Shown here in pieces: positions 1 through 16,200 of a stretch of DNA of 64,000 nucleotides. A program made the position numbers and the translations under genes. Below the pieces are notes generated by a model. That model was not told the origin of the DNA. It made no database searches and was given only the letters and a program-made list of their open reading frames with translations. Within the stretch, counting starts at the first letter, position 1. Each line of letters starts with the position of its first letter. Source of the stretch: Homarus americanus (taxonomy: Eukaryota; Arthropoda; Malacostraca; Decapoda; Nephropidae); NCBI RefSeq assembly GCF_018991925.1, contig NW_024737068.1, positions 6,170,498-6,234,497 of the forward strand, in the 5' to 3' direction.

Positions 1-1176
<1,176 letters not shown>

Positions 1177-1299
1177 TTCCCCCTGAGAGCGTGAGTGTCG
1201 TGATAGGCGGCATAAAAGGCGAGAAGCTGTCGGTGACCAGTGTTGCGGGTCCCTACCAGGAAGGCAACATGTTGGTGCTCACTTGCATCGCTCACGGCG
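1177..1299 (+). CDS. Gene A exon a: first half of Ig2
   Basis: Acceptor tcacag precedes 1177 and donor gtaagt follows 1299. It enters with two bases completing a codon and leaves in phase 1. It reads PPESVSVVIGGIKG and then GPYQEGNMLVLTCIAHGG. The Cys in LTC is the first disulfide Cys of Ig2. The PPxS start and GPYxEG motif are typical of Sidestep Ig2. The upstream exon lies outside the window. Confidence 0.9.
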
Positions 1300-4200
1300 G
1301 TAAGTGACCTACCTGTGCCTGAAGCCGATAACAACTTGTTTATATCAGACTCGCTGTTGTCATATTTTCTCCTGCTGCACTTTAATATTTCCGTTAAATT
1401 CGTTAAGCTTAAGCACTAAGACCACAAACTATTTGATAAATTTTTATTTTTACTCAAAGTGACACTGGGTAATAGATTTTACTTATACGTAATAACACCA
1501 AATAAATAAATATATTTTTACTGAAAATTCTAAAAGAAGAATCGAACACAAAGTTTATTTCGTAAGACAAATGTGAAAAGCCATATGTGATCAGGATAAT
1601 TAAAGTGAGGAATTTCCAGAAGTCCTGAATATATAATACAAAACCCTTCAGAAGTGATGTAGTGACATAGCCATGATAACAAAACAGAAGAGAATTCAAC
1701 CACGTGTTGCAGTTAATCAAACATTCTTTTTGACAAGCCCCAATTTTCAACTAAGAATGGAAAAACTTCCGCTGAAACCAGTCACTGAGAGGAATGCAGG
1801 AAACGGATCGACCACATAGAAAAATACCAGAAAGATGTGGCGGAGGAAATAAGAAAAAAAAGTAAAATATCACTATGAGGAAACAGTGAATAGTAAACAG
1901 AGGGTGAGTGGGCTGTTGTTACCGTGGCCATGTACTTCTGCTGGCGACGAAGTAATGAAAGACTCTGCCACCAGGAACATGAATCAGTATGACTTAGGCC
2001 TTAGGAGGACTGCAAATACTTCCTGTAGGTGACGTACCACTATGGGTTTCAGGAGGACTGGCTACAAGGACCTACACCGGAAGTTATACTCACAACAAAT
2101 GAACTGGGAGCACTGACTAGGGCAGTAGTGTCAAACTTAAAACCTTTCGAGGGCCAATTCTTATTTTAGTTACCCTCTTCAGGGCCAACACAAGCGCTAT
2201 ATCACATATTTGCAGGATTGAAGTTTACAGCTTCACACATTGCCTTACCTGGCTTGCCAGGAATACCTCATTTGAGTTTGTCTGATCTTAAGTTTGTAAA
2301 ATTCATTTTACTAAATAAACATGATTATATCTATTTTTTTCATAATTTCACGGGATGATAAATTTGACCATCATCCCGCGGGCCACACCTGACCATCCCA
2401 CGGGTTACATTTGGCCCGCGGGCCATGAGTTTGACACCCCTGGACTAGGGGGTTCAAACATGGGAGCACAGTAACTTGGGGTTCAAACATGGGAGCACAA
2501 TGACTTGGGGTTAAAACATGGGAGCACAGTAACTTGGGGTTCAAACATGGGAACACAGTGACTAAGGGCTCAAACATGGGAGCACAGTGACTGAGGGTTC
2601 AAACATGGGAGCACAGTGACTAAGGGTTCAAACATGGGAGCACAATGACTCGGGGTTCAAACATGGGAACACAGTGACTTGGGGTTCAAACATGGGAACA
2701 CAGTGACTTGGGGTTCAAACATGGGAGCACAGTAACTTGGGGTTCAAACATGGGAGCACAGTGACTAAGGGTTCAAACATGGGAGCACAGTGACTAAGGG
2801 TTCAAACATGGGAGCACAATGACTGGGGTTCAAACATGGGAGCACAGTAACTTGGGGTTCAAACATGGGAACACAGTGACTTGGGGTTCAAACATGGGAG
2901 CTTGGGGTTCAAATATGGGAGCACAATGACAGGGTTCAAACATGGGACCACATGGGGTTCAAACATGGGAACACAGTGACTAAGGGTTCAAACATGGGAG
3001 CACAGTGACTTGGGGTTAAAACATCGGGGTTCAAACATGGGAGCACAGTGACTAAAGGTTCAAACATGGGAACACAGTGACTAAGGGTTCAAACATGGGA
3101 GCACAGTAACTTGGGGTTCAAACATGGGAGCACAGTGACTAAGGGTTCAAACATGGGAGCACAATGACTCGGGGGTTCAAACATGGGAACACAGTGACTT
3201 GGGGTTCAAACATGGGAGCACAGTAACTTGGGGTTCAAACATGGGAACACAGTGACTAAGGGTTCACACATGGGAATAAATGAACAAGAAAACCTCATCC
3301 CACACTTTGTAAAAACTCCCCTAAACTCTTTTGTCTGGAAGTTCTGCACAGTTTAATCCACTCTCTCAAGTGCATAGCGACCTGACAGCTCCGGAAACAG
3401 GGGTCTAGTGAGAAACGCTAACAGAGGCAGGGCTGAAGGAAGAGGGACGTCTTTTATGTTTAATGTATGATAATTTATCTATATATTTAATACAAAAATA
3501 TACATAGATGCTGTCATACGTAACCGAGTTTTATATTATGTCAGCTGTTTCCTGCATTTTAGCAAAGGGCAAAATCTGTCGTGTATCTTGCAATTCCTAA
3601 AACACTCTTACACCTGTATCTTATATAATCACCTCATTTTGATAGTAAGTGAAAAATTGATTAAATTACAATAGAAAAAAAAGAGAATAAATAATGAGTT
3701 TGCATGTATATCAAATGAAATGGTTGTATGGTGTTTATGTGTCCAATGGAGAATAAAAGATAAAGGCTTGAATATATAAAATACAAATTTGGTGTAAATA
3801 AAAAAAAAGGGAAACCGAAAAATAAAAGTTTAACTCGACAGGAAATGAAACTCCGCAGTTAACCTTTGAGTTCTTATGTTACTTGTGTAGAAATTAATAC
3901 TTTTTCAGTGTCTCCACATCCATAAACTTTTGATGGAATACAAAAATTCAAGACTTTTGTCTTGTAGGTTAGGTTACGTCAAGATAAGTCAACTCAACAA
4001 CCCTAACGAAATGAGAATTTAGATATCCATTTTTTTTTATTGTGATATTATTTATACGTATCCAGCAGCAACAAACAATTTCTATTCTATATGTAAATGC
4101 TGTTACTGCCACAATACAGCCTCGGAACAGTTGTATCCAATTATCAAATAACCATAAAAACGACAACTTTCCATCTATGTACGAATGAGTCGAGTCTACG

Positions 4201-7200
4201 AGGGGTAAACAAACCTAACAAGAATGTCTTAAGGTTATTAGGATGTCTTGTTCGTTCGTTCTGTTGGTCTCTCAGCTTTAGACCCGGATGTGGTCAAACA
4301 AAAGCCAATTCACACCCGTTGCTTCTTTCCTCCGACACCATACCAGCGTTGTATTATGAAAGACTCGATCACCAATAAGGCGGTGCACCTTCTTAACACT
4401 TTTACCGTACATAATTATAAGTTAAGGGTAAATGACGATGAGGTAATACGGGTAATAATTATTTTTGAGGGAACAAAACTGTTCTATCTAAAACAAGTTG
4501 AAATTAAGGCTTTTGTTTAAGCCCACACACTGCCCTGGTGAGGGTACCCGGTAGAAGGCTCCCAGGCCATCCAATGCATATGAATAAACCCTTATGATGA
4601 CAGACAAATAAACCAACCACAACTACCTTCCTTTCCAAATCTAATGATCTTACGATATTTCTTAGTTGGGTTTAACATGTTAGTCTACGTGGGACTAACA
4701 CAATAAGATGTATTTCCACTGGCGTAAACATAAATATTAGATATGAATAACCAACCTATAACATATATACGAGAAAGACTTGTGATCATTGCTGGGATGA
4801 GTTAAGATATGACACCCCGTCCACAACCCACACATTATTTTGTGTATAACTCGTATCATAATTTCCCTAGATGGTGGGGAGATACTTAGTGAATAGGACG
4901 AGCGGATTGCGTTATATATAATCCTTATCTCTTTGGGCACCCCCATTTCACCCAGCTGTCAATGGGCGCTTAACACTACTGTACATTTAGAGAAGTGAAT
5001 GTCGTCGATTGCCGTGCCGGCCACTCAACCCCCTTGTGTACCGAAGGCTGTACAGCACACTGTATCCACACGCCCCTAGCAGATTGTTAGGCTTAAAGGT
5101 TAGGTTAAGTGCGGTTAAGAGGTTAGTTTAAGTTAAGTATTCTCTTAAATTAGCCATTTAGTGTGTATGTGTGTATGTGTGTAACTATTAAGATATAGAA
5201 GTACTCTATAAAAATACAATATTCACACCTTCAGGTGGCACATTAATTATGAGGGCGCTGGGCCTTTGTGTTTCAATGTCCAAGAAGTTACTGTAGCTTC
5301 TCATCATGTGCATCTCGTTAGCCTTCTGTGATGTTTGTTGATACACAGCTCATATATAGACAGTCATGATAACTGGCAGATGTGTTGCTTGTCACACTAA
5401 CCGTTGTCCGAACCTGGTAGCTGAACTCCTATTCATGTGTGTCTGTATTTGTCTTCTGTGACAGGTGTCCCGAGGCCATCAGTGGTGTGGTTCGAGGACA
5501 CTCACCTTCTTGACAGCCACATGGAGTCCCAGGATAGAGTCAATACGACGGCAGCGCCACCACCTGTATCCAACACAACAACCAACTCCTCGGGACCCAC
5601 TATACAAACTATAGTAAATCAAACCTCAACAACACGGAGTTCGGAGTCCTTACAACACTTGACGAGAGAACCTTACAATACGCTTACGTTAGGACCTCTT
5701 ACCAGAAATGACTTGAAATTATTGCTGACTTGTGAAGCCTCCAATAACAACCTGACACTACCCACGTCTGTAGTGGTGATGGTCGATATGAACCGTAAGT
5801 ACATATATATATATATATATATATACTGTTAGGCGTTAAGAATGGTAACCTGGTAGTGTGGTGTCACTAAAAACTAATATAAGATTATGATCAAGTTGGT
5901 GTTCATATAAATATTCACATACTAATATAAGACATATGACATACAGACAGACACACAGGCACAGATACACACATATACACACACAGATACACACACACAC
6001 ACACACACATCACAACACCCTCCTCAACGTACGCTTCCCATCCTTTTAACTACAGTTTCCTACAGTGTCTCCATCACCATAATAGGACCATCATCATTAT
6101 ACTGTACCATCACCATTATACTACCAGCATTATACTGTACCACCACACCCATCACAAAATTAAATCATCACAACACACACCATTCATCACATGTTAACAT
6201 TAAGCTTATTTGTGTAGTAATTAGTTTACAAAAGTAGTTTTTAGTCAATGTTGTTGTGTAAAAAGTGTATAACATTACATAATATTAGTGGTGGTGCAGT
6301 GAAAAGCCATCCCTCGAAAGCCGGTGACAGAGTATTTCAGCTGAGGATTATAATATTTGTTTTTGTCATGTGTGAAGACCGCCTGCCACAGTCTTCCAGT
6401 TAGGTCACCACGAGAGAGACAATACAGTACTGTTTTTTTACGAGCGTCTAGATACAGCGAGTAGAGTCATGTGTAATGTAGGCTGAGCTAAACAAAAGTA
6501 GGGTATTAATTGATGAGACTGATGAGAAGAGGAAATAAAAGAAATACATTATACAGAGCTGAGTTTATCATCCATCAAAATTATAGACTACGGGGTTTAT
6601 CATCCACCAAATTATAGACCACAGGGTTTATCATTCACCAAAATTATAGACCACGGGGTTTATCATTCATTAACATTATAGACCACGGAGTTTATCATCC
6701 ATCAAAATTATAGACCACTGAGTTTATCATCCAACAACATCATAGACCACTGAGTTTATCATCCATCATAAGTGAAATCGGCCATACTCTTTCACCCTCC
6801 AATTAGGCTCTAAGGCTTGTCAGTTCCCCAGCCCAAAAAGACACCTTCACTCTAGCCTGTCTTGGTAAATCCCATCTCCCTCAGCCCACCCTATACCTCG
6901 GTACTCTTACCGCCATGGCCTTCTCAATGGTCTCCTTCCATCACAGCCTGGCCCTCCAATAGGTTCTCCTACCCTCGGTCTCCATCCATAATACATCTCC
7001 CATTCTCTCCAGATGTCCGTAGCATTATGGTTGGCTTCCTTGTATATATTCCAACACATCGACTCAACTCTCAATTTTCTCTGAATGTGTTCCATTTTTA
7101 GCCTGTCCACTCGGGTGACTCTATGTGCTATTCTTGACACCTCCATCTCTGTATACGACTTTCTGTCTTCGTGGTCAACTTCCAAGTAAAAATACGAGTT

Positions 7201-10200
7201 TTATATTTTTTTCTCGGTATATTTGACTTATTTAATAGAGTAAAAAAAAAGTTAATCTATTTCTACACTGTATTGATTTTTCTATTTGAGTTCTTTTTTT
7301 CTCGTTTCATGTGTCTTTCCTGTAAAATTTTTCTCTTAAATGTTAGAACTCGGTCGTTTCCTTCCGCCTGTTGTTGTTATTCTACGTCTTACTTACCTTT
7401 ATTGTCATACCATTATCTTATAGTTAGTCCTTTCGCTTACTCAACTCAGGCCATTTGAGAACAGCAAAGGAGAGACACTGCAAGATATACAAGACCACAG
7501 AGGGTAATGAAGACAGGTATACAGACAACATCACTTAGAAAAAGACACAAAGAAAATGTGAATATTTTGTAACTGTGAACTTAATGACAAAACCCCAAAG
7601 AATTGTTTGGATATGTTAAGAATGGAAATAAAGTTAGGGGAAAAAATACGACTTCCAACATTAACACAGCTGCGCTACCTACACCATCACCAACACAGCT
7701 GCAACACCATCACCAACAACACCATCACTAACACAGCTGCACCACTAATACCATCACCAACACAGCTGCACCACCAACACCATCACCAACACAGCTGCAC
7801 CACCAACACCATCACCAACACAGCTACACCACCAACACGCGTCTCAACACCACAAAAATGACCCAGATAATGTGATTTATTTTTTTGTTCGTCATCCCAT
7901 TTTCCATCTTTCTTCATACTTCTTTAATGTAATTTCCTCTCCCCTCCCTTCACACCTTTCTTCTTCAGATAATGTCATTTTCCTCCTCCACAGGTACAGA
8001 ACCTCAGCCACACCTACAAACATTTAGTAAAGTTATGTTGTCACTGTGTCATATATACGGCAATCTGTCTTCGTATATCTATAATCACCAGTAGGACTCT
8101 ATCGTGTGTTCCTGGGTCTATCTTCCTCATGCAAGCTGGTGTTGAGTATGTCAGTGGTGTAGTGCCAAGTTGTTTACACTAGTTTCCTCACTAAACAAGA
8201 ACAGGAATTATAATTTGTGGGTTTGCTTTAGTGTCCATTTAATGATTCACGTTTAATATATCTGTTGCCAGTACCACCACTCACCCAGTACCATTCTCAT
8301 CCATGACATCTCATCCTTACAGTACCGGCATTATCGGTAGTGGTACGGACTCCAAAGTTACCGCTGACGGCAGGCCGAGAGTACCAGGTGGTGTGTGAGG
8401 TGCGTGGATCCCGGCCCCCACCCACCATCACGTGGTATAACGCTGACAAGAGAATCGCCGGGGCCATAGACACGGTATGTGATAGTTTCTCCTGGTAGGT
8501 GCTTAGGTAGGTGGTAGCTAGGTTCCAGAAGCACTCGATGTGTTTGACTGTAAAGATACAAACTGAGTGAGATATTGATCCTGAAGCCAAAGGTTTCACA
8601 CCCAGTACGTGGTAGGTGTGGTAGGTGTATATATACAGTATGTTACAAAAGCGTATATTGTTGTATTAGTGTGTAATTTACACTGCCGCAACTGACACCG
8701 TTTCACAAAAAAAACTCTGACATACGTGAGTGTAAAAACAAACGTGACAGTAAAATTATTCATGTGAACAAAAGTTTGTCTGCCTGGGAAAGGGGAAACG
8801 TTATATATCTATATATAACTACGAAAATTTCCTTATTTTTTCTGAAAAGAGAGAGCGGCTACCAATATGTGTCTCTAAACCGTGTTGAGCACATCATGGG
8901 CTGACCCTCCAGCTGTGTCACCATAAGGAAACAACTTACTGTCCAGGTAAGTAACAGCTCCCTGGTCCTTACAGTTTGTAGTGTGGAACTTATTATAGAA
9001 TCTATTTCCAACGATAATTTGAAAAAAAAAAATGGGGTCTGTTTTGGTGGTGTGAGATAACTAACACTGGATAATTAAGTTCATAAGGAAATAACAAGAA
9101 CAGATCAACCACCCGAAAGGCTAGCAAGCTGATAAGTGGTGAAATGATAAATAATATAAGAGAACAATATACATTTTTATCTATAGCCTAAGATATGGTC
9201 ATGGTTCTGAATCATAATAAGGGGAAAACATTTTAATTTCTGGGATACTCCACCACTCTCAGAAAATTTATTCCACGCAGTATATTTCATCTTCATTAAC
9301 GCTTACCTAATATCAGTTACTTTACACAAATTGCCACCAAATTTATTTTAAATCGCATTTTCACACATGTTACATGATGTATACATATACATAAAAATTC
9401 CATCGCTATGAAAGTGTTAATTTAATAGTGTAATAATACGGGAGATTGTATAATACAATAGGTTTTTTAATTACTCATCAGCAGCCACAGAAAATAGTAG
9501 ATTATATGAGAAATTACACTAGAACAAGTTTATAGATATATCCTTTTGTAAATTACTTATATAGTTATGGGTATGAAAATAAATTATTAAGAAGAAACAT
9601 AATTTAAGAGAATTATTTATTGTTCTTCAGCCTTCCTGCGACTGCTTCACCAAGTCTTATCCCTTCACAAGCGCTAACCACAAATCATGCTACAACACTC
9701 GGCATATAATGAAACCCCTTTAAATTTCTTCTCAGAATGGCTTGTAGCATAAACTCTTCAAGGCCTGATTTATGATTGTAACGTGGAAAACTAAGCAGTA
9801 GTAGTAGTAGTAGTAGTAGTAGTAGTTGTAGTAGTAGTAGCAGTAATGTTCAGTTCCCTCCACACTGCCTGGTTACAGAACAGAACTATGGCCCCCACTG
9901 ACTCAATATACGAGGACATTTTTTCGGTGTTCTGGACATAAATCCAACACACTTTCATTTATTGAGCAGAGCAACACATGCTACCAGACTCATACCCCCT
10001 GTTCGTACACCAACTTTAAATCCCTAATGAGAAGCTGTTCAAGACCCCGTACTCTCTGTAACAAAAGTCCTCCCCTCAAGTAGAAATAAAAGCTGTAGTT
10101 AATATATTTATTTCTAAGCCATTTTCCTGCGAACAGTTCTATCATACAAAGTCCTACTAAACCAACTCCTTCATAACCCAGACACATCTAGGTCCCTACT

Positions 10201-13200
10201 CTAGCCCCTGATTCTGTATCCTCCTGACCCTATTTCTCAGCCTAAGATCCATTGACCTCATAGAGTCTGAAGATGTGGTGGAAACTGAAACTTCTCTCCT
10301 GTCTTCTTGAAACGAAGGTCCTTTAAGACTGACGGTCGATTAGGGACAGAATAAATGTAACATAATTGTATACTAAACCTTTATCACACAAGGAGGTATA
10401 GCACTTAACGTCTTCACTCCCCTCACTGTTGTCTAGTGCACATTTATAGTTGGGTAGATTGAGGTTACCCCTGATATAAATCCGTGACCCTTAGGACAGG
10501 GTGTGAGCAGTATATCCGCCCCCTTCTCTTCCTTCTAGCATTACAAAAGCAAATTAGACTACTGACTGTACACTGGAATATTTATAGATTTGAGAATTAT
10601 GGATAAGAAAAGATACATTATTTTATGTATTTATTGAACATGTGAACAAATTGTAATAATTTTTCCTAGAAGATTAATGGGATGTTCATTCAATTAAACA
10701 ATATATTCAGGGGAATCACTATACAAAAGAGTTCCCTTTACAGAACCTTCACTCACCCAAACAGCAGGTGGTCCTCGTGCGTGTTGACCGCTGGAAGCTG
10801 AAACACGATTCTATAATGGCCACATTCTTACAGCTGTGGCTCTGGTCTGGGTCAGCTACAGTAAATTCTCATTTAGTACAATATTGTAGGCGTATAGTGC
10901 AACAATATTCTGATTAAATAAACAGTTATATCGGAACTATGTTAAGTACAATGATGTAACTGACGTAGGTAATAGATATGAAAACGGTGCTGTATAATAT
11001 GAAATTAATAATACTGGTTGCTTACTGGAAACATACATACGGGTTGGTACACTGGGTTTTATATACTGTATATTACAAAACAACGCTTGTTATCGTATCA
11101 GTTGTTGTAAATCATAGCATCAAAATAAACAAATAAAACCTGGATGGAAAATTATAAGACAACATTGTAAAATTTCCAGCAAGTAAGATTCAAATACCTT
11201 CAGTAAAGATGATGATTCCATCAGAGGTTTGTAGTTAGCTGATTTAGTGCAGCTTGTTTTTGAGCTCTTAATTCTGAAATAATACCACTTCCACTATCTG
11301 AAGAAATAAATAATAATGGTTAAATCATTCACCCAACTCAAGAAAAGCGAAGGAATTGTACCAACTCTTATTTCCCACATTTAGTTTATTTACACTTTCT
11401 GCAGAAAATCTAAATATAAACTTGATGAGTAATTTCCATGCTTCTGAAAGTTTCGTAAGTTTTGTTTCTATTTGCATGAATGTGATCATCTAGATTAATT
11501 GGAAACTTACTCTAAAAGTAAACCTTTTAATCGCGGTGTTACTACTTATTCCTTAAATTATTCAAATATTAAACACTGTTGTTATTTTGTACCTCCACCC
11601 AGAAATGTATCATCGTAAATTTTTAGATACCCTATCACACCACCTCCTAACTCTCCACACAGCACCACACCACACCACACCACGCCACACCACACCACAC
11701 CACACCACACCACACCACAACTCGGCACCCCACCCTAGGAGCACCAAACCCTCCACTCCACCACACCTTACAGTGTTGGGGTGCAGCCACACGAGTGTAT
11801 TAACTGGTAAGCCTTCAATAAACGTTAAAACCTTGCATTTCCAGTATAAAAAGAAATTTAGAATCGCATTCATATTTTTCACAAATATTCTGAAAGTGAT
11901 TACACCAGTTTTATTTAACGTCAAAAACTATTATTATCTACAGATACCAACAGAAACTCTTATTATACCTGCAACTGTGGGCAGAGTATTGTGTTCGATT
12001 CTTTCTGTCTGTGAATGTGTGTGTCACCCATATTGACCCTTGAACCACACAACCCTTGGAGCATACTTTCCACCAAAAAGACGTGGAAATAACTCTCTGA
12101 AACCACAATACCTTGCCAAGGCTCACGTTCTTCGTCAATACATTTCCATAGTTAACTCCTTTTATTATTATCCCTATATCAGCCTCTGTAGGAAACAACA
12201 CACCAAATGCCTTTATTCTTCAAGTATCATTTTAAATTCATTAACTTCATGGCACGAGAACTGGCATCCAACCCTTACTGCTAGCGGAAGTGTCTAGATC
12301 TCTGCTGAAAACGAAAGCTTCCTCTTTCTCTCTCTCTCTCTCCTCCTGGGAACCACCGACGTTGGAAAATGCCTTGGCTTCACGGACTGTTTGAAACTCA
12401 AGACAAGAACGTGCACCGCTACGATACCTAAACTTTCACTAAGATTAACAATCACCTCTCGAGGCAGCACAGGGCAACTTACACCCCTCCTGGCCTGTGC
12501 GGGGTTTGCAGTATTAACTTAATTGCTATCATAATCACTAGGTAACAGAACCACTAATATGTTCCATTATATAGCAACGTATATTGATCGGGTTTAGTAA
12601 TTAAGCCCCAGAATGTTGGAGCTGCAAGAGAAACAACCAAACAACATGTTTTAACTTAACGAGAACAATAACGAGAGCACTAAGTTTTCTTTCCTGTTCA
12701 CAAACAATACTTAAGTGTCCTTAATCTTTCCTCCGGGATGCTTAGCGTGGTTTAAGGACCCTCGCAGCCAGCCAGCCCTCGGTGTTAGAGACAGTTGTGG
12801 GCGCTGTGTTAGAGTGTGTATCTCAGTCTTTTTCGTACGGGTTTCAAACTGATCTTTACGACACTCTACATGCCTTTATTTAGCTACGTCATTGTTCTCA
12901 TTAAACAATTCAGCCTAGTCCACCCTTATGGGTTCTCTCATGCTCTACCACAAAGAAGAGGGAAGCACGCAATATCCTCCGAGCAGGGAACATTGGGTGT
13001 ATGCTCGTTAGTATCCCATAAGAGGAAGTTCGGCAAGACTCCCGTACCAACATCCGATATACATATCCTGATTTACTGTACTGTTTCACCGTCAACCCGG
13101 TTATCCCCCCACCCTACAAGACAGACAACAGTATTTGGGGAACAAAACTGTCTTTTAGGTTACTTTAGTGGACTTATACTTTGAAATCTGTTTTCCTTGA

Positions 13201-16200
13201 TATAGTGTGTTTACCTGTCCACTATCTTAATAACTTGCCGTCATAACTACATAACTATCAAATTGAATCGTTGCCATACATAACCAACTCCTTCAACCCG
13301 ATATATATCAAGACCAGAATTTACCGTCTTTTCCCAATAATTCAGGATGTTTGGCTTCACCAAAACTTTTGTACGAAAACAGAACTTTCAAGACCACTTC
13401 TATACTGGACTAGGCAGATGGCTTGGCTAAATTGGCTTCGTCGTGGGAGTTCCAGATTGTTTGATGACAATATACAGACTGGAGTGAACATATAACTATT
13501 CTCCCATCACGACTCGTTGCACCTCATCCTCCAGAAACTATATTTACTTCCAATTATCCCCTTTTAAGAACGTATTTTAAGTGCGTAAAAATAAAACAAA
13601 CTGTGCTAGGCCTATTGGAGGATGGAGGGCGAGCGGCTCCTATCTCCACCCAATCATTATCACTCATAAATCTGCCCTCCAGCCTGGATTGAAACTTCCC
13701 AAGGTAATTACCTAAGTGATGTATTTGGTAACTTGTTCATCTCACAACTCCACCTCTGAACTAATTTGCACCCCATTACGTTCCTAAAACCAAAATCCTT
13801 TAATTTAATTTTTTATGAGTTTTCTTGATTTAATAGTTTAAGTATCTCATTTATATCACCTTTATTTAACCCAATCTTTCGTTTCTGTAATTAAATCATA
13901 TATCTCTTCACTCTATGACTCTCAAGTGGCTAATAAGTCGGTTTCCTTAATTTATCTTTACATGGAAGATTATTGATGCTCGGGATTAACTTCCTCAACC
14001 TTCTCTAAATATTTTCAAGATATTTTGCGGCTGAGAGTTGAGGCCACCATCTTCACTTAACCTCGACCGCACTATCTCCCTTAACGCTCCTTTAATACAT
14101 TAATAATATGTTCTTTAAAACAATCTGGGACTCTAATGGAATTTTCTCTAAGTTTATCTAAGTTATTTCAGGTATGACTTATTTATAACCTTTCCCTCGT
14201 AACTCACTCATATCATCAACGAAACTTTTTTTTTCTATTTAATGAAATTAAATTGAGTGAATTATTCTTTCATCAATAAATTCCTTGATGATAAAACTTG
14301 AACAAATCGCAAGAAATTCTCAGATTCTTAATTCCCATTCAGGGTTGTCTACTTATTTAGTTTTGAAGTTCTCTATAATGTAATGCAATTGATGGTCCAG
14401 TTCCTTCATCTCTTACTAAGTTTCCCTTCCTATATAACAGAATTTAATAGTTTATATACTACCCGTGTTATTAAGTCTACTCTACTTTCGTTCAGCTATA
14501 ACTAAATTATTTCTGATTTTTGGTACAGCACTTTTAAGTTTTCCCTCAGAACGACTCCTACCTTTACATACATCTCTGGCTAATTTTTTCACCATTGTTA
14601 CTGTGTTATTGTGTTACACATTCCCATACCTTTATCATCTACCAATTTCAAGATCATGACAACCTAGGAACTACTCCTTCGTGTGAGCTGCCGCCCCGTC
14701 CCTAGACAGATGTACCCCTGCCCTAGACAGATGTACCCCTGCCCTAGACAGATGTACCCCGTCCCTAGACAGATGTACCCCGTCCCTAAACAGATGCACC
14801 CCTGCCCTAGACATATAGACCCCAGTCCTTGCATACAGATCGCTTCCGCCATGGAATCTGTCCCAGCTGTCGATGAAGTTCCTCCTGCACTGAGGCAGAT
14901 AATGACTCTGTTCCCCTTGCCAGACATGATATTGGCCAGTCTGTCTGCCAAGTCTCTCACTCCAGCTCCTGGAAAACACACCCTCAGCCTGTTTCCTCCG
15001 TCACTGTTACAGAGGACACGACCCAAATACCTTACTTATGAATCCCCAAATAATGATGCTACCTTGCCATAATCTGGGTCCATCTTACTTTTTTTGTCCT
15101 CCAGAAGAAAAAAAAAGTTAGTGCACTTAGCTGGTTCAGTGTTATATCATTTATGATCAGTTTCCACAGTTCAGGAGAAAAATACTACTATACTAGACTC
15201 TCCCAGCCTCTTCCCCAGCATCACATTCCACTCCGCTTGTCTCAGTTACACCCTCAAGGAGACAAAGAGCTATTCTACACCGAGAACAGAAGACATGGCT
15301 ACACAGTTAATTTCACGTAAACCCGATAGCTAACCGGGGGACAACTTGTCTTGACAAAGGTCGGTGATCAACTCGGGTACGATTGTAACAAGAAAGTATA
15401 ATTGAACGCAGGAAAAGACTCAGCTGTCAATGTGGAGCTCTTGTCTGTGTTTTTAGTCTTCATGGTTTATGGGGACAGTACACGAGTCGACAAGACTGTC
15501 TTTAGGGTATATAGAAATTTATTCGATTGATTCGTGAGACTATGACTAGTGTTGACCAGTTTTGACACAAGATTTTTAACAAGAGGTATTAGCGATTGGG
15601 AACCACTTCGCATTCATAGTACCCTGTCATAACACATAAACCCTCCGCACCATAAACTTGTTCCCAGTTACACATAACCCCCTGTAAGGATTTAGGCGTA
15701 CTGTATTCACGCGCACCCCGCCTTGTTTGAGTCGTGTGATCTTCCGTACATTTCGGTACTGTTCAATTGGATTCGGGGTTTCGTTTCGTTTGGTTGGTAG
15801 TAGTTCACCTCGGCCGGGCCGGACAGAGAGAGACGTCCTAAGGTTGGATGAGTGACTCGTGCTGGCTGGTTCACACCCTACCCCACTGTTGTCTCCAGCT
15901 ATCGTTCCAATTCAGTGGCCTTCACCGCTGCTTCCACCTATCCCTGAAGGCCAAGTGGTCCTCGTCTCCCAAGCTAAATGAACCTCACCGCTACCGTCAT
16001 CCACCCCTCGAGGCTCCATGGATGTCATCGCTAGTCTTCCACCTCCCCAAGCCAAGTGGACTTCACCTTCTTACTGTTAATGTTGATTGTTAGTATGGAT
16101 AGCTCATTATCAGTTTGGCAAGCCAGTGTTGTGGGGCAGCTTTTCGGCATTTCAGTGTTCCTGTTTTATGTTGGTTATTTTGTTCGGTTTTGTTATTATG

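Larger units (their letters stand above)
1300..5464 (+). other. Gene A intron with hAT MITE and 29-bp minisatellite
   Basis: A 4.2-kb intron. It contains the hAT-type element at 2123-2442 and the tandem array at 2451-3277. From 3278 to 5464 it is AT-rich unique sequence in which I see no coding or RNA gene signal, apart from short GTGTAT runs near 5163. Confidence 0.7.
5795..8322 (+). other. Gene A intron with SSRs and two short tandem repeats
   Basis: Holds (TA)n at 5803-5825, CA-rich sequence at 5941-6010, a 32-bp repeat at 6561-6770 and a CACCAACACAGCTG-type repeat at 7655-7840. The rest is unremarkable. Confidence 0.75.

Noticed and set aside
7655..7861. 84-codon His/Thr-rich ORF
   Set aside because: Translation of the CACCAACACAGCTG repeat.
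14664..15072. Open frames of 102-129 codons on both strands
   Set aside because: Built around a 21-bp minisatellite; the extensions show no known domain.
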